Assembly: GCA_964634325.1 (NCBI GenBank)
Contig: CAZWJF010000015.1
Coordinates: forward strand, 1-64,000
Direction: 5' to 3'
DNA: 64,000 nucleotides
Origin: JAJXWB01 sp964634325
Lineage (GTDB): Bacteria > Pseudomonadota > Alphaproteobacteria > Rhizobiales > Beijerinckiaceae
The stretch's first letter is position 1. Every line of letters begins with the position of its first letter. Positions 49,720 to 58,256 of this stretch are shown in pieces. The notes beneath the pieces are model-generated. The model saw nothing but the letters and a program-made list of their open reading frames with translations, was not told the DNA's origin and ran no database searches. Made by a program: the position numbers and the translations under genes.

Positions 49720-50619
49720 CTACGACTTCTGGCGCGCCTTCTTCAACGTATCGAGGAAGGCGCGCGCAGCAGGCGAAAGGCGCTTGCCGGCGAGATAGAC
49801 GGCGTACCACCGCCGCATGATCGGAAAGCCCTGAACGTCGAGTTCGCGAAGCGCCGAGGTATTGGCGTCGAGCGCGAGCACGTGACGCGACAGAACGGCA
49901 AGGCCAAGTCCCGCCGCAACCGCCTGCTTCGTGGTCTCGTCGCTGCCCAGCGTCATGCGCGTCGGGGGCCTGAGCCTGTGTTCCTTGAAGAAGCGTTCCG
50001 TCGCCTGCCGCGTGCCTGATCCGGGCTCGCGCAGAACGAAGGGTTCGTCCGCGAGCCGCGCGGGCGAGATTTTCTTCGCCTTGCACAGCGGGTGATCGGC
50101 GGCGGCCAGCACGACGAGCGGGTTTTGCATGAAAGGAATCGCGATGACGTCGAGCTCTTTCGGCGCCTGGCCCATGATGTAGAGGTCATCGAGGTTGCGG
50201 CGCATGCGGTCGAGGATTTGTTCGCGATTGAGAACCTCGAGAGCGAACTCGATATTCGGATGAGCGCGACAGAAATCGCCGATCAGCCGCGTCGCGAAGT
50301 AGCGCGCGGTCGCGATCATGACGAGTTTCACGCCGCCGCGCTCGAGCCCCTGGAGTTCGGCCAGCTCCATGCCGAGATGATCGAGCCGCTCGATCATGTC
50401 CTGTGCGGCGCCAGCCACGAGCCGACCAGCTTCGGTCAGTTTGAGCTTGCGGCCGGACACCTCATGCAAGGGCATACCGCACGTCTCGGAAAGCTGCTTG
50501 ACCTGGATGGAAAACGCCGCCGTCGTCATGTGCATCTCTTCTGCGGCGCGCGTCATGCTTCCATGGCGGGCGAGGGCGGAAAAAAGGCGAAGCTGGTGCA
50601 GGGAAGCGCGGCGCAACAT
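49720..50619 (-). CDS. cbbR: CbbR2, LysR-type regulator of the form I cbb operon
   Basis: A 299-residue LysR protein: RRASLHQLRLFSALARHGSMTRAAEEMHMTTAAFSIQVKQLSE makes the DNA-binding domain, followed by the effector domain (VKLVMIATARYFATRLIGDFCRAHPNIEFAL). It is a different, divergent copy from CbbR1 and faces cbbL, so each RuBisCO operon has its own regulator. The ATG is within an AT-rich island that includes a T-N-A palindrome. Confidence 0.9.
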   Translation of the reverse strand: MLRRASLHQLRLFSALARHGSMTRAAEEMHMTTAAFSIQVKQLSETCGMPLHEVSGRKLKLTEAGRLVAGAAQDMIERLDHLGMELAELQGLERGGVKLVMIATARYFATRLIGDFCRAHPNIEFALEVLNREQILDRMRRNLDDLYIMGQAPKELDVIAIPFMQNPLVVLAAADHPLCKAKKISPARLADEPFVLREPGSGTRQATERFFKEHRLRPPTRMTLGSDETTKQAVAAGLGLAVLSRHVLALDANTSALRELDVQGFPIMRRWYAVYLAGKRLSPAARAFLDTLKKARQKS

Positions 50620-50621
50620 AA

Positions 50622-50663
50622 TTATATGATACTATAAGAATAAGATTAGAACATTAAACTTAT
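50622..50663. promoter_or_regulatory. Candidate CbbR operators, form I operon
   Basis: Two inverted repeats lie side by side: TTATATGATACTATAA (50622-50637, arms TTATA/TATAA) and ATAAG-N14-CTTAT (50640-50663). They fill the AT-rich gap immediately upstream of cbbR2 and 60 to 100 bases before cbbL, as expected of LysR recognition and activation sites. Confidence 0.5.
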
Positions 50664-50724
50664 CTGCGAGCGAGTTCGGTCGTACTCATGCCCGCGTTCG
50701 AATTCACGAGCGGGAGGCGAGGCC

Positions 50725-52185
50725 GTGGACGACAGGGTCAAGGAAATCAGAGGCAAGGAACGCTACAAGGCCGGCGTTCTGAAATATGCGCAGATGGGCT
50801 ACTGGAACGGCGATTACGTTCCAAAGGACACCGACCTCATCGCCTTGTTCCGCATCACGCCGCAGGAAGGCGTCGATCCGATCGAGGCGGCGGCGGCGGT
50901 GGCCGGCGAGTCCTCGACGGCGACCTGGACGGTGGTCTGGACCGATCGCCTGACCGCGGCGGACCAGTATCGGGCGAAGGCCTATCGCGTCGATCCCGTA
51001 CCCGGCAATCCCGGCCAGTATTTCTGCTACGTCGCTTACGATCTCATCCTGTTCGAGCCCGGCTCGATCGCCAACCTCACAGCGTCGATCATCGGCAATG
51101 TCTTTTCGTTCAAGCCGCTGAAGGCGGCGCGCCTCGAGGACATGCGCTTCCCCGTCGCTTACGTGAAGACCTACAAGGGCCCGCCGACCGGCATCGTCGT
51201 GGAGCGCGAGCGGCTCGACAAGTTCGGCCGACCGTTGCTCGGCGCGACCACCAAGCCGAAACTCGGGCTATCCGGCAAGAACTACGGCCGCGTCGTCTAC
51301 GAGGGGCTCAGGGGCGGCCTCGATTTCATGAAGGACGACGAGAACATCAACTCGCAGCCTTTCATGAACTGGCGCGACCGTTTCCTGTACTGCATGGAAG
51401 CGGTGAACAAGGCGTCCGCCGAAACAGGAGAAATCAAGGGCCACTATCTCAATATCACCGCCGGAACGATGGAAGAAATGTACCGGCGCGCCGAACTCGC
51501 CAAGGAGCTGGGTTCGGTGATCGTGATGATCGACCTGATCATCGGTTACACGGCGATCCAGTCGATCTCCGAATGGTGCCGGCAGAACGACATGATTCTG
51601 CACCTGCATCGCGCTGGCCACGGCACATACACGCGTCAGAAGAATCACGGCGTCTCGTTCCGCGTGATCGCCAAATGGATGCGGCTCGCCGGCGTCGACC
51701 ATATTCACGCGGGCACGGCCGTCGGCAAGCTCGAAGGCGATCCGATGACGGTGCAGGGCTATTACAATGTTTGTCGCGAGCTCCATAACCCGATCGACCT
51801 GCAACGCGGCATCTACTTCGAACAGGACTGGGCCGACACGCTGAAGGTGATGCCGGTCGCCTCGGGCGGCATTCACGCCGGCCAGATGCACCAGCTGATC
51901 GATCTGTTCGGCGACGATGTCGTGCTGCAGTTCGGCGGCGGCACGATCGGCCATCCCATGGGCATCCAGGCAGGCGCGACCGCCAACCGCGTGGCGCTCG
52001 AAGCCATGGTGCTTGCGCGCAACGAGGGGCGCGACATCAAGACGGAAGGACCGGAAATCCTGCGCGCTGCAGCCAAGTGGTGCAAGCCGCTCGAAGCCGC
52101 GCTCGATACATGGGGCAACATCACCTTCAACTACGCCTCCACCGACACGTCGGACTTTGTTCCGACGCCGGAAGTGGCGATGTGA
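50725..52185 (+). CDS. cbbL: Form I RuBisCO large subunit (IC type)
   Basis: A 486-residue red-type large subunit: MDDRVKEIRGKERYKAGVLKYAQMGYWNGDYVPKDTDLIALFRITPQ, LGATTKPKLGLSGKNYGRVVYEGLRGGLDFMKDDENINSQPFMNWRDRF with the carbamylation lysine, HLHRAGHGTYTRQKNHG, GVDHIHAGTAVGKLEGDP and QFGGGTIGHPMGIQAGATANRVALEAM. Presence of cbbX confirms the red (IC/ID) lineage. GTG start with GGGAGGCGAGG just upstream. Suited to lower CO2 than cbbM. Confidence 0.97.
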   Translation: MDDRVKEIRGKERYKAGVLKYAQMGYWNGDYVPKDTDLIALFRITPQEGVDPIEAAAAVAGESSTATWTVVWTDRLTAADQYRAKAYRVDPVPGNPGQYFCYVAYDLILFEPGSIANLTASIIGNVFSFKPLKAARLEDMRFPVAYVKTYKGPPTGIVVERERLDKFGRPLLGATTKPKLGLSGKNYGRVVYEGLRGGLDFMKDDENINSQPFMNWRDRFLYCMEAVNKASAETGEIKGHYLNITAGTMEEMYRRAELAKELGSVIVMIDLIIGYTAIQSISEWCRQNDMILHLHRAGHGTYTRQKNHGVSFRVIAKWMRLAGVDHIHAGTAVGKLEGDPMTVQGYYNVCRELHNPIDLQRGIYFEQDWADTLKVMPVASGGIHAGQMHQLIDLFGDDVVLQFGGGTIGHPMGIQAGATANRVALEAMVLARNEGRDIKTEGPEILRAAAKWCKPLEAALDTWGNITFNYASTDTSDFVPTPEVAM

Positions 52186-52211
52186 TCGGCGCGAGCAAGG
52201 AGGACATGGCC

Positions 52212-52601
52212 ATGCGCATCACTCAGGGGGCTTTCTCGTTCCTGCCGGATCTGACCGACGAGCAGGTTCGCGACCAGATCGAATATTGTCTGCGTAACGA
52301 CTGGGCGGTCGGCGTCGAATACACCGACGATCCGCATCCGCGGAACACATACTGGAACATGTGGGGCAATCCGATGTTCGACCTGAAGGACGCCAAGGGC
52401 GTCTTGATGGAGGTGGAGGATTGCCGCAAGGCGAATCCGGACGCCTACATCCGCCTCAACGCTTTCGACTCCACCCGCGGCTGGGAGACGGTGCGCCTGT
52501 CGTTCATCGTCAACAGGCCGAAGGAAGAGCCGACGCTCGCCATGACGCGCACCGACGTGCGCGGGCGGTCTCAGGCCTATTCGTGGGCGACGAAGCGCTG
52601 A
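52212..52601 (+). CDS. cbbS: Form I RuBisCO small subunit
   Basis: A 129-residue small subunit beginning MRITQGAFSFLPDLTDEQVRDQIEYCLRNDWAVGVEYTDDPHPRNTYWNMWGNPMFDL, with the long C-terminal extension usual for red-type small subunits. Of two ATGs six bases apart, 52212 is chosen because AGGAGG lies eight bases upstream; 52206 would have almost no spacing. Confidence 0.96.
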   Translation: MRITQGAFSFLPDLTDEQVRDQIEYCLRNDWAVGVEYTDDPHPRNTYWNMWGNPMFDLKDAKGVLMEVEDCRKANPDAYIRLNAFDSTRGWETVRLSFIVNRPKEEPTLAMTRTDVRGRSQAYSWATKR

Positions 52602-52622
52602 ACGAAAAGAAAGGTCTGGGAA

Positions 52623-53543
52623 ATGACCGGAGCAAGCGCCGAGCCGATCGCGACCCCTGACAAGGTGGACTTGGCCGCCGACTTCAGGGAGTCGGGCGTC
52701 GCCGACATATTGGCGACGCTCGACCGCGAGCTCGTCGGCCTCGCTCCGGTCAAGCGGCGCATCCGGGAGACGGCGGCGCTGCTGCTCGTCGAACGCGCCC
52801 GGCGCAAGCTCGGCCTCGCGCACGAAACGCCGACGCTGCACATGTCGTTCACCGGCAATCCGGGCGTGGGCAAGACGACCGTAGCGTTGAGGATGGCAGG
52901 GTTGCTGCACAGTCTGGGATACGTGCGCAAGGGCCATCTCGTCTCTGTGACACGCGACGATCTGGTCGGGCAGTACATCGGCCATACTGCGCCGAAGACG
53001 AAAGAGGTGCTCAAGAAAGCGATGGGCGGCGTGCTGTTCATCGACGAAGCTTACTACCTCTATCGACCGGACAACGAACGCGACTACGGGCAAGAGGCGA
53101 TCGAGATTCTCTTGCAGGTGATGGAGAACAACCGCGACGATCTCGTGGTGATCCTCGCGGGCTACGCGGACCGCATGGACAGGTTCTTCACCAGCAATCC
53201 GGGCTTTCGCTCGCGCATTGCGCACCACATCGAATTTCCCGACTACACGGATGAAGAGCTGTTGCGGATCGCGCAGAACATGCTGACGGCGCAAAACTAC
53301 GAATTGACGCCCGAAGCCAGGCAGGCCCTAAGCGAATATATCGCGTTGCGCCGGACGCAGCCGCACTTCGCCAATGCGCGTTCGATCCGCAACGCATTGG
53401 ACAGAGCCCGCCTGCGGCAGGCCAATCGACTGTTCGAATCCGCCGACGGTCCGATCGACGCGTCGGCGCTGTCGATGATCGATGCTGTGGATGTGCGGGC
53501 GAGCCGCGTGTTTCGCGGCGGCCTGGACAGCGATCGACGCTAG
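52623..53543 (+). CDS. cbbX: CbbX, RuBisCO activase
   Basis: A 306-residue AAA+ ATPase that removes inhibitory sugar phosphates from red-type RuBisCO. Walker A is MSFTGNPGVGKTTVALRMAG, Walker B GGVLFIDEAYYLYRPDNERDYG, with the pore-loop SVTRDDLVGQYIGHTAPKTKE and sensor NPGFRSRIAHHIEFPDYTDEE. It follows cbbS by 21 bases. Confidence 0.96.
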   Translation: MTGASAEPIATPDKVDLAADFRESGVADILATLDRELVGLAPVKRRIRETAALLLVERARRKLGLAHETPTLHMSFTGNPGVGKTTVALRMAGLLHSLGYVRKGHLVSVTRDDLVGQYIGHTAPKTKEVLKKAMGGVLFIDEAYYLYRPDNERDYGQEAIEILLQVMENNRDDLVVILAGYADRMDRFFTSNPGFRSRIAHHIEFPDYTDEELLRIAQNMLTAQNYELTPEARQALSEYIALRRTQPHFANARSIRNALDRARLRQANRLFESADGPIDASALSMIDAVDVRASRVFRGGLDSDRR

Positions 53544-53616
53544 CGCGCGAAAATAGCGTCGCCGACGCGCGGGCGCATTGCTCTTCGCGCATGCATTCAA
53601 GGGTCGGCGGCGAGCT

Positions 53617-53982
53617 TTAGGCGCGCGCCCGCTTGCGCTTCTCGGCCCGCGCGGCGCCGCAAAAGACCGAATAGAGCGCCTCGAGAATCGTCCGCACATT
53701 CTCGTCGGCGAGCGAGTAATAGATCGTCTTGCCGTCGCGGCGCGTCGTCACGAGGCGATCGAGCCGCAAACGGGCGAGCTGCTGCGAGACGGTGGACTGA
53801 CGTTCGCCGAGTATCGACTCGAGTTCGCCGACCGAGCATTCGCCTTCGGCGAGGGCGCACAACAGCAGAAGCCGCGATTCATGCGACAGCGCCTTGAGAA
53901 ACTCGCTGGCCTCTCGCGCCTTTTCCGCCATCAGGTCGAATTCAGGCGAGTTGTCTTCGGTCTTAAGCGCCGGCAAAGCCAT
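53617..53982 (-). CDS. ArsR-family repressor with SqrR/BigR-type cysteine pair
   Basis: A 121-residue winged-helix repressor: ASEFLKALSHESRLLLLCALAEGECSVGELESILGERQSTVSQQLARLRLDRLVTTRRDGKTIYYSLAD. Cysteines at 42 (LLLLC) and 108 (YSVFC) match the places of the two thiols that form a tetrasulfide bridge with sulfane sulfur in SqrR/BigR; a third is at 49. Known relatives repress sqr, sox and related genes and let go when persulfides rise. It is divergent from soxXYZAB with AT-rich elements between. Start at 53982 has AGGA nine bases upstream; 53991 is an alternative. Confidence 0.85.
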   Translation of the reverse strand: MALPALKTEDNSPEFDLMAEKAREASEFLKALSHESRLLLLCALAEGECSVGELESILGERQSTVSQQLARLRLDRLVTTRRDGKTIYYSLADENVRTILEALYSVFCGAARAEKRKRARA

Positions 53983-54098
53983 GCTGTCCATTCCTGCGGT
54001 TGTGATCGCTTCTCCTCTTCGCACTTCGCCGCTGCGAGGAATGGCGCGGTCATGCGAGGGTATTGCGACGCACAATTCAATCGAATTATTCGAACAAA

Positions 54099-54127
54099 CA
54101 TATAAATGAAAATCATGATATTCGCAA
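54099..54127 (-). promoter_or_regulatory. Candidate arsR promoter with ATCATGAT operator element
   Basis: Minus strand: -35 TTGCGA, exactly 17 bases, -10 TATATG. The spacer carries ATCATGAT next to GCGAATAT, the same two elements found at the sqr promoter. This suggests autoregulation, and possibly control of sox in the other direction. Confidence 0.5.
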
Positions 54128-54325
54128 GTATGTCGCGCGGCGGTCGGCGTACTGGCGGCCCGCGCAACGGCGTCGCCATGTCGAGCGCAGCGGCCGTCGT
54201 GTCGAACGCAGCGACCGCCATGTCGAGGCGTCGCCGTCTGCGACGCCCGAACGCGACGCATTACGCAAATGTGAGTCCAGCAACGCCCGCAGGACGAAGA
54301 AAACGCTTGACCATTTGATTTGCAT

Positions 54326-54345
54326 CATCACACTTGAATGTGATG
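54326..54345. promoter_or_regulatory. Inverted repeat upstream of soxX
   Basis: CATCACA-CTTGAA-TGTGATG, perfect seven-base arms, 60 bases before soxX. It could be an operator for another regulator or a leader hairpin. Confidence 0.4.
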
Positions 54346-54404
54346 GTCGATCAACGACCACGCGCGACCCGCGAGCGGGCGCAAATATCAAGGGACGGAA
54401 ACGC

Positions 54405-54845
54405 ATGCGGGCCATTGCCGCGACACTGTTCTGTTGTCTTGCGACGGCCGCGTTCGCCGAAGATGCGTTCGTCAAGCCGACCATCGTCGATCATGCGATC
54501 CCTGCGTCCCTGTCCGGCAAGCCAGGCGATGTGGAAGCCGGCAAGAAGGTCGTCGTCAACAACAGGCAGGGCAATTGCCTTGCCTGCCACCACATCTCCG
54601 CGCTCAACAGCGTGCCGTTTCACGGCCAGGTCGGGCCCTCGCTCGACGGCGTCGCCGAGCGTTACAAGCCCGAGCAATTGCGGCTGCTGCTGACGGATTC
54701 GAAGCAGGTGTTTCCCGACACTGTCATGCCCGCCTTCTACAAGGTGGACGGCTTTAATCGCGAGCGCCCGGAATTCGTTGGAAAGACCATCCTGACCTCA
54801 CAGCAGGTCGAGGACGTCATCGCCTTTCTCGAGACCTTGAAATAA
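54405..54845 (+). CDS. soxX: SoxX, monoheme cytochrome c
   Basis: A 146-residue exported cytochrome: signal peptide to about AAFA-EDA, one CxxCH (CLACHH, Cys58-His62), and the axial methionine in DTVMPAF (Met108). With SoxA it forms SoxAX, which couples thiosulfate oxidatively to the SoxY cysteine. The start at 54405 is supported by an AGGGA site and the signal peptide; longer frames run into the control region. First gene of soxXYZAB. Confidence 0.93.
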   Translation: MRAIAATLFCCLATAAFAEDAFVKPTIVDHAIPASLSGKPGDVEAGKKVVVNNRQGNCLACHHISALNSVPFHGQVGPSLDGVAERYKPEQLRLLLTDSKQVFPDTVMPAFYKVDGFNRERPEFVGKTILTSQQVEDVIAFLETLK

Positions 54846-54865
54846 TTCGATACCAGGAGACCTCG

Positions 54866-55318
54866 ATGCGACCCATCGATAGACGCGACGTGATGCGGCT
54901 CGGAGCGGCCGCTGTGGCAGCGATGGCGGCGCCCGTCACGGCGTTTGCGGACGCCGCCGCGGAAGCTGTCGAAGCGATCAAGAAGTTCACCGGCGGCAAG
55001 GAGCCGACGAAGGGCAAGATTTCGCTCGATCTGCCCGAGATCGCGGAGAACGGCAATACGGTGCCGCTCACCGTTGCGGTCGACAGTCCGATGACCGCCG
55101 ATTCCTACGTTCAGGAGGTGCTCGTTCTGGCGGAAGCCAATCCGAGCGCCGGCGTGGCGCATCTCACCTTCACCCCGATGTCCGGCAAGGCCGAAGCGGC
55201 GCTGCGCATTCGGCTTGCGCAAACCCAGAACGTTACTGCCGTCGCCAAAATGAGCGACGGCGGCTTCTTCATCGAGAAGAAGACAGTGAAGGTCACCATC
55301 GGCGGCTGCGGCGGCTGA
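54866..55318 (+). CDS. soxY: SoxY, sulfur-carrier subunit
   Basis: A 150-residue protein with a Tat-type leader (DRRDVMRLGAAA) and the hallmark C-terminal swinging arm IGGCGG, whose cysteine carries the sulfur substrate. SoxYZ is exported as a complex. AGGAGA precedes the ATG. Confidence 0.95.
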   Translation: MRPIDRRDVMRLGAAAVAAMAAPVTAFADAAAEAVEAIKKFTGGKEPTKGKISLDLPEIAENGNTVPLTVAVDSPMTADSYVQEVLVLAEANPSAGVAHLTFTPMSGKAEAALRIRLAQTQNVTAVAKMSDGGFFIEKKTVKVTIGGCGG

Positions 55319-55334
55319 GCGGGAGGAGAACATC

Positions 55335-55661
55335 ATGGCCGAGAAGCCGCGCATCAAAATTCCGAAAGAAGCCAAGAAGGGCGAGGTCATCCAGATCAAG
55401 ACGCTCGTCGCGCATCCCATGGAGTCGGGGCAGCGCAAGGATCCGCAGGGCAAGACGATCCCGCGCAAGATCCTCAACAAGTTCGTCTGCGAATTCAACG
55501 GCAAGCCGGTCTTTTCGGCGGCGCTGGAGCCGGCGATTTCGGCCAATCCGTATATTCAGTTCAATGCGCGCGTCGATGAGGCTGGCGCATTCAAGTTCAC
55601 CTGGACCGACGACGACGGTTCGACGATCACGGCGGAAGAAAAGATAACGATCAAGGCGTAA
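55335..55661 (+). CDS. soxZ: SoxZ, partner of SoxY
   Basis: A 108-residue protein without signal peptide (PRIKIPKEAKKGEVIQIKTLVAHPMESGQRKDPQGKTIPRKILNKFVCEFNGKPVFSA), exported with SoxY. Immunoglobulin-like fold ending in FTWTDDDGSTITAEEKI. Starts 16 bases after soxY with a GGGAGGAG site. Confidence 0.95.
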   Translation: MAEKPRIKIPKEAKKGEVIQIKTLVAHPMESGQRKDPQGKTIPRKILNKFVCEFNGKPVFSAALEPAISANPYIQFNARVDEAGAFKFTWTDDDGSTITAEEKITIKA

Positions 55662-55681
55662 ATCGCCGCTGGGAGGAACGA

Positions 55682-56509
55682 ATGGGTTGGACACGTGCGA
55701 CAGGCGCGGTGGCGCTGGCGGTTGCCTGCGTGCTCGCGCAGGCCGGCATGAGCGCCGAGGATTCCGGCGGTCGCCAGGGCATCGACGCGCCGCCCGGACA
55801 TGTGTTCAAGGTCATCGTTTCCGGCTACCAGTTTCGCACCAAGGAGACCCGCGCGCTCCAGGACGACGACCTCGAAAATCCGGGCATGCTGGCGATCGAC
55901 CGTGCGAGCACGCAATGGAAGGTCGTGGAGGGCGCGGCCGGCAAGTCCTGCGAATCCTGCCACGGCGACGCGGCCAAGAGCATGAAGGGCGTCGGCGCGG
56001 CGTCTCCGAAATGGAGCGAGCGACTCAAGAAGCCCGTGACTCTCGAGCAGCAGATCAACATCTGTCGCACGGGCGCGATGCAGGCGCCCGCATGGAAATT
56101 CAAGTCCGGCGAGTTGACCGATATGACCGCGTTCCTGCGCCATCAATCGCGCGGCATGCCGGTGAATGTCCAGACCGACGGACCGATGACGCCCTGGTTC
56201 AACAAGGGCAAGGAAATCTATTACACCCGCTACGGTCAGCTCGATCTCGCCTGCGCATCCTGCCATGAAAAGAACAATGGCAAATTCATGCGCGCGGATT
56301 TTCTCAGCCAGGGGCAAACCAACGGCTTTCCCACGTATCGACTGCGCGACCAGCGGTTGATCCCGCTGCACGAGCGGTTCCAGGGCTGCATCAACGACGT
56401 GCGCGGCATTCCGTTCGAGCCGCAGTCCGACGAGTTCACGGCGCTGGAGCTCTATGTCGCCTGGCGCGGAATCGGCCTGCCGGTCGAAACGCCTGCGGTG
56501 CGCAACTAG
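55682..56509 (+). CDS. soxA: SoxA, diheme cytochrome c
   Basis: A 275-residue exported cytochrome with two CxxCH motifs (Cys90-His94, Cys191-His195), placing it in the diheme SoxA type. Cys236 in HERFQGCINDV is the active-site cysteine that becomes the persulfide heme ligand. Signal peptide ends near MSA-EDS. With SoxX it starts thiosulfate oxidation in the periplasm. Confidence 0.93.
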   Translation: MGWTRATGAVALAVACVLAQAGMSAEDSGGRQGIDAPPGHVFKVIVSGYQFRTKETRALQDDDLENPGMLAIDRASTQWKVVEGAAGKSCESCHGDAAKSMKGVGAASPKWSERLKKPVTLEQQINICRTGAMQAPAWKFKSGELTDMTAFLRHQSRGMPVNVQTDGPMTPWFNKGKEIYYTRYGQLDLACASCHEKNNGKFMRADFLSQGQTNGFPTYRLRDQRLIPLHERFQGCINDVRGIPFEPQSDEFTALELYVAWRGIGLPVETPAVRN

Positions 56510-56548
56510 ACCATCTACGATCCTATAGTCGCGGCAGGGTGGAGCGAT

Positions 56549-58234
56549 ATGATCTCGCGTCGTGAATTCATGCAGGTCGCCGCTGCAACGGCCGCGGTTG
56601 CGAGCGGCGCCGGCTGGAGCCGCGCCTTCGCTCAACAGAAGCTCACGCAGAAAGAGCTTCTGGCTTTCGAGCCGCTCGGCAACGTGACGCTGGTTCACGT
56701 CACCGACATCCACGGCCAGTTGAAGCCGCTCTATTTTCGCGAGCCCTCGGTCAATCTCGGGGTCGGCGAGGCGCGCGGGCGACCGCCGCACATCACCGGG
56801 ATGGACTTCCTCAAGCATTTCGGAATCGCACAGGGATCGAGCGCGGCCTACGCCCTGACGTCGGAGGATTTCGAGGCGCTTGCGAAGAGCTATGGCCGGA
56901 TCGGCGGGCTCGATCGCGCCGCGACCGTGATCAAGGCGATCCGCGCCGAGCGGGGCGACAAGGTCGCTCTGCTGGACGGCGGCGACACATGGCAGGGATC
57001 ATGGGCGTCTCTCAAGACGCGCGGACAGGACATGATCGATTGCATGGCGTTGCTCAAGCCCGACGCCATGACCGCGCATTGGGAATTCACCTACGGCGCC
57101 GACCGCGTGAAGCAGGCGGTCGAAAGTCTCGGCTTTCCGTTCCTGGGCCTGAACGTTCGCGACACTGAATGGAACGAAGCCGTGTTCGAGCCGTCGACGA
57201 CGATCGAGCGCGGCGGCGTGAAGATCGCGGTGCTCGGTCAGGCTTTTCCCTATACGCCGGTCGCCAATCCCCGCTGGATGATTCCGAACTGGTCGTTCGG
57301 CATTCGCGAGGAAGATGTTCAGGCTCATGTCGACAAGGCGCGCGCTGGCGGCGCGCAGCTGGTCGTCCTGCTTTCCCACAACGGCTTCGACGTCGACCGC
57401 AAGCTGGCGACGCGCGTCAAGGGGCTCGACGTCATCTTGACCGGGCACACCCACGATGCGCTGCCCGATGTCGTGAAGGTCGACAAGACCTTGTTGATCG
57501 CCTCCGGTTCGTCCGGCAAGTTCGTGTCCCGTCTCGATCTCGATGTGCAGGGCGGCGAGATCAAGGCTTATCGCTACAAGCTCATCCCGCTGTTCTCGGA
57601 TGCGATCGCGCCTGACGCCGAGATGGCGGCCAAGATCGCCGAAGTTCGCAAACCGTTCGAGGCCGAGCTGACGAAGTCGCTGGGCAAGACGGAGGGGCTT
57701 CTCTATCGACGCGGCAACTTCAACGGCACCTTCGACGATCTGATCTGCCAGGCGCTGCTCGAGGAGCGCGACGCCGAAGTCGCGCTGTCGCCGGGGTTCC
57801 GGTGGGGCACGAGCGTGCTGCCGGGGCAGGAGATCACTTTCGAGGACGTGACGAACGCCACGGCCATCACCTATCCGGCGGTCTATCGCATGGGCATGAC
57901 AGGCCAGCGCCTCAAGGAAGTGCTGGAGGATGTCGCCGACAATCTGTTCAACGCGGATCCCTATTACCAGCAAGGCGGCGATATGGTGCGCGCCGGCGGT
58001 CTCTCGTACGCGATCGATATCGCGAAGCCGCAGGGACAACGCATTTCGGACATGCGCCTGCTCAAGACCGGCGCGACGATCGAGGCCTCGAAGGAATACC
58101 AGGTGGCCGGATGGGCCAGCGTGAACGAGGGGACGCAGGGGCCGCCTATCTGGGAGGTCGTGTCCTCGTTTATCTCGAAGCACAAGAACGTGCGGCTCGA
58201 ACCCAACCGTGCGGTGAAGGTGACGGGCGCTTGA
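56549..58234 (+). CDS. soxB: SoxB, sulfate thiol esterase
   Basis: A 561-residue di-manganese hydrolase that releases sulfate from SoxY-bound intermediates. Tat signal SRREFMQVAAAT, then metal-site motifs VTDIHGQLKPLYFREPS, LLDGGDTWQGSWASL, AHWEFTYGADRV, LLSHNGFDVDRK and GHTHDALP. Full length. No soxC or soxD follows; the next gene is the transporter. Confidence 0.95.
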   Translation: MISRREFMQVAAATAAVASGAGWSRAFAQQKLTQKELLAFEPLGNVTLVHVTDIHGQLKPLYFREPSVNLGVGEARGRPPHITGMDFLKHFGIAQGSSAAYALTSEDFEALAKSYGRIGGLDRAATVIKAIRAERGDKVALLDGGDTWQGSWASLKTRGQDMIDCMALLKPDAMTAHWEFTYGADRVKQAVESLGFPFLGLNVRDTEWNEAVFEPSTTIERGGVKIAVLGQAFPYTPVANPRWMIPNWSFGIREEDVQAHVDKARAGGAQLVVLLSHNGFDVDRKLATRVKGLDVILTGHTHDALPDVVKVDKTLLIASGSSGKFVSRLDLDVQGGEIKAYRYKLIPLFSDAIAPDAEMAAKIAEVRKPFEAELTKSLGKTEGLLYRRGNFNGTFDDLICQALLEERDAEVALSPGFRWGTSVLPGQEITFEDVTNATAITYPAVYRMGMTGQRLKEVLEDVADNLFNADPYYQQGGDMVRAGGLSYAIDIAKPQGQRISDMRLLKTGATIEASKEYQVAGWASVNEGTQGPPIWEVVSSFISKHKNVRLEPNRAVKVTGA

Positions 58235-58256
58235 CCCACCTCTGAAGGATCGATCC

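Larger units (their letters stand above)
53983..54404. other. Divergent control region between arsR and soxX
   Basis: About 420 bases without a gene. It holds AT-rich ATTC/GAAT repeats at 54075-54094, the arsR promoter at 54099-54127, a GC-rich middle with nothing recognisable (short repeats of the CGCCATGTCGA kind), and a palindrome near soxX. Plus-strand TTGACC at about 54308 could be a sox -35, but no good -10 follows. Confidence 0.45.

Noticed and set aside
53992..54404. A coding frame continuing upstream of soxX across the control region
   Set aside because: The upstream part has no ribosome site, covers the AT-rich operators, and would bury the clear signal peptide of SoxX.
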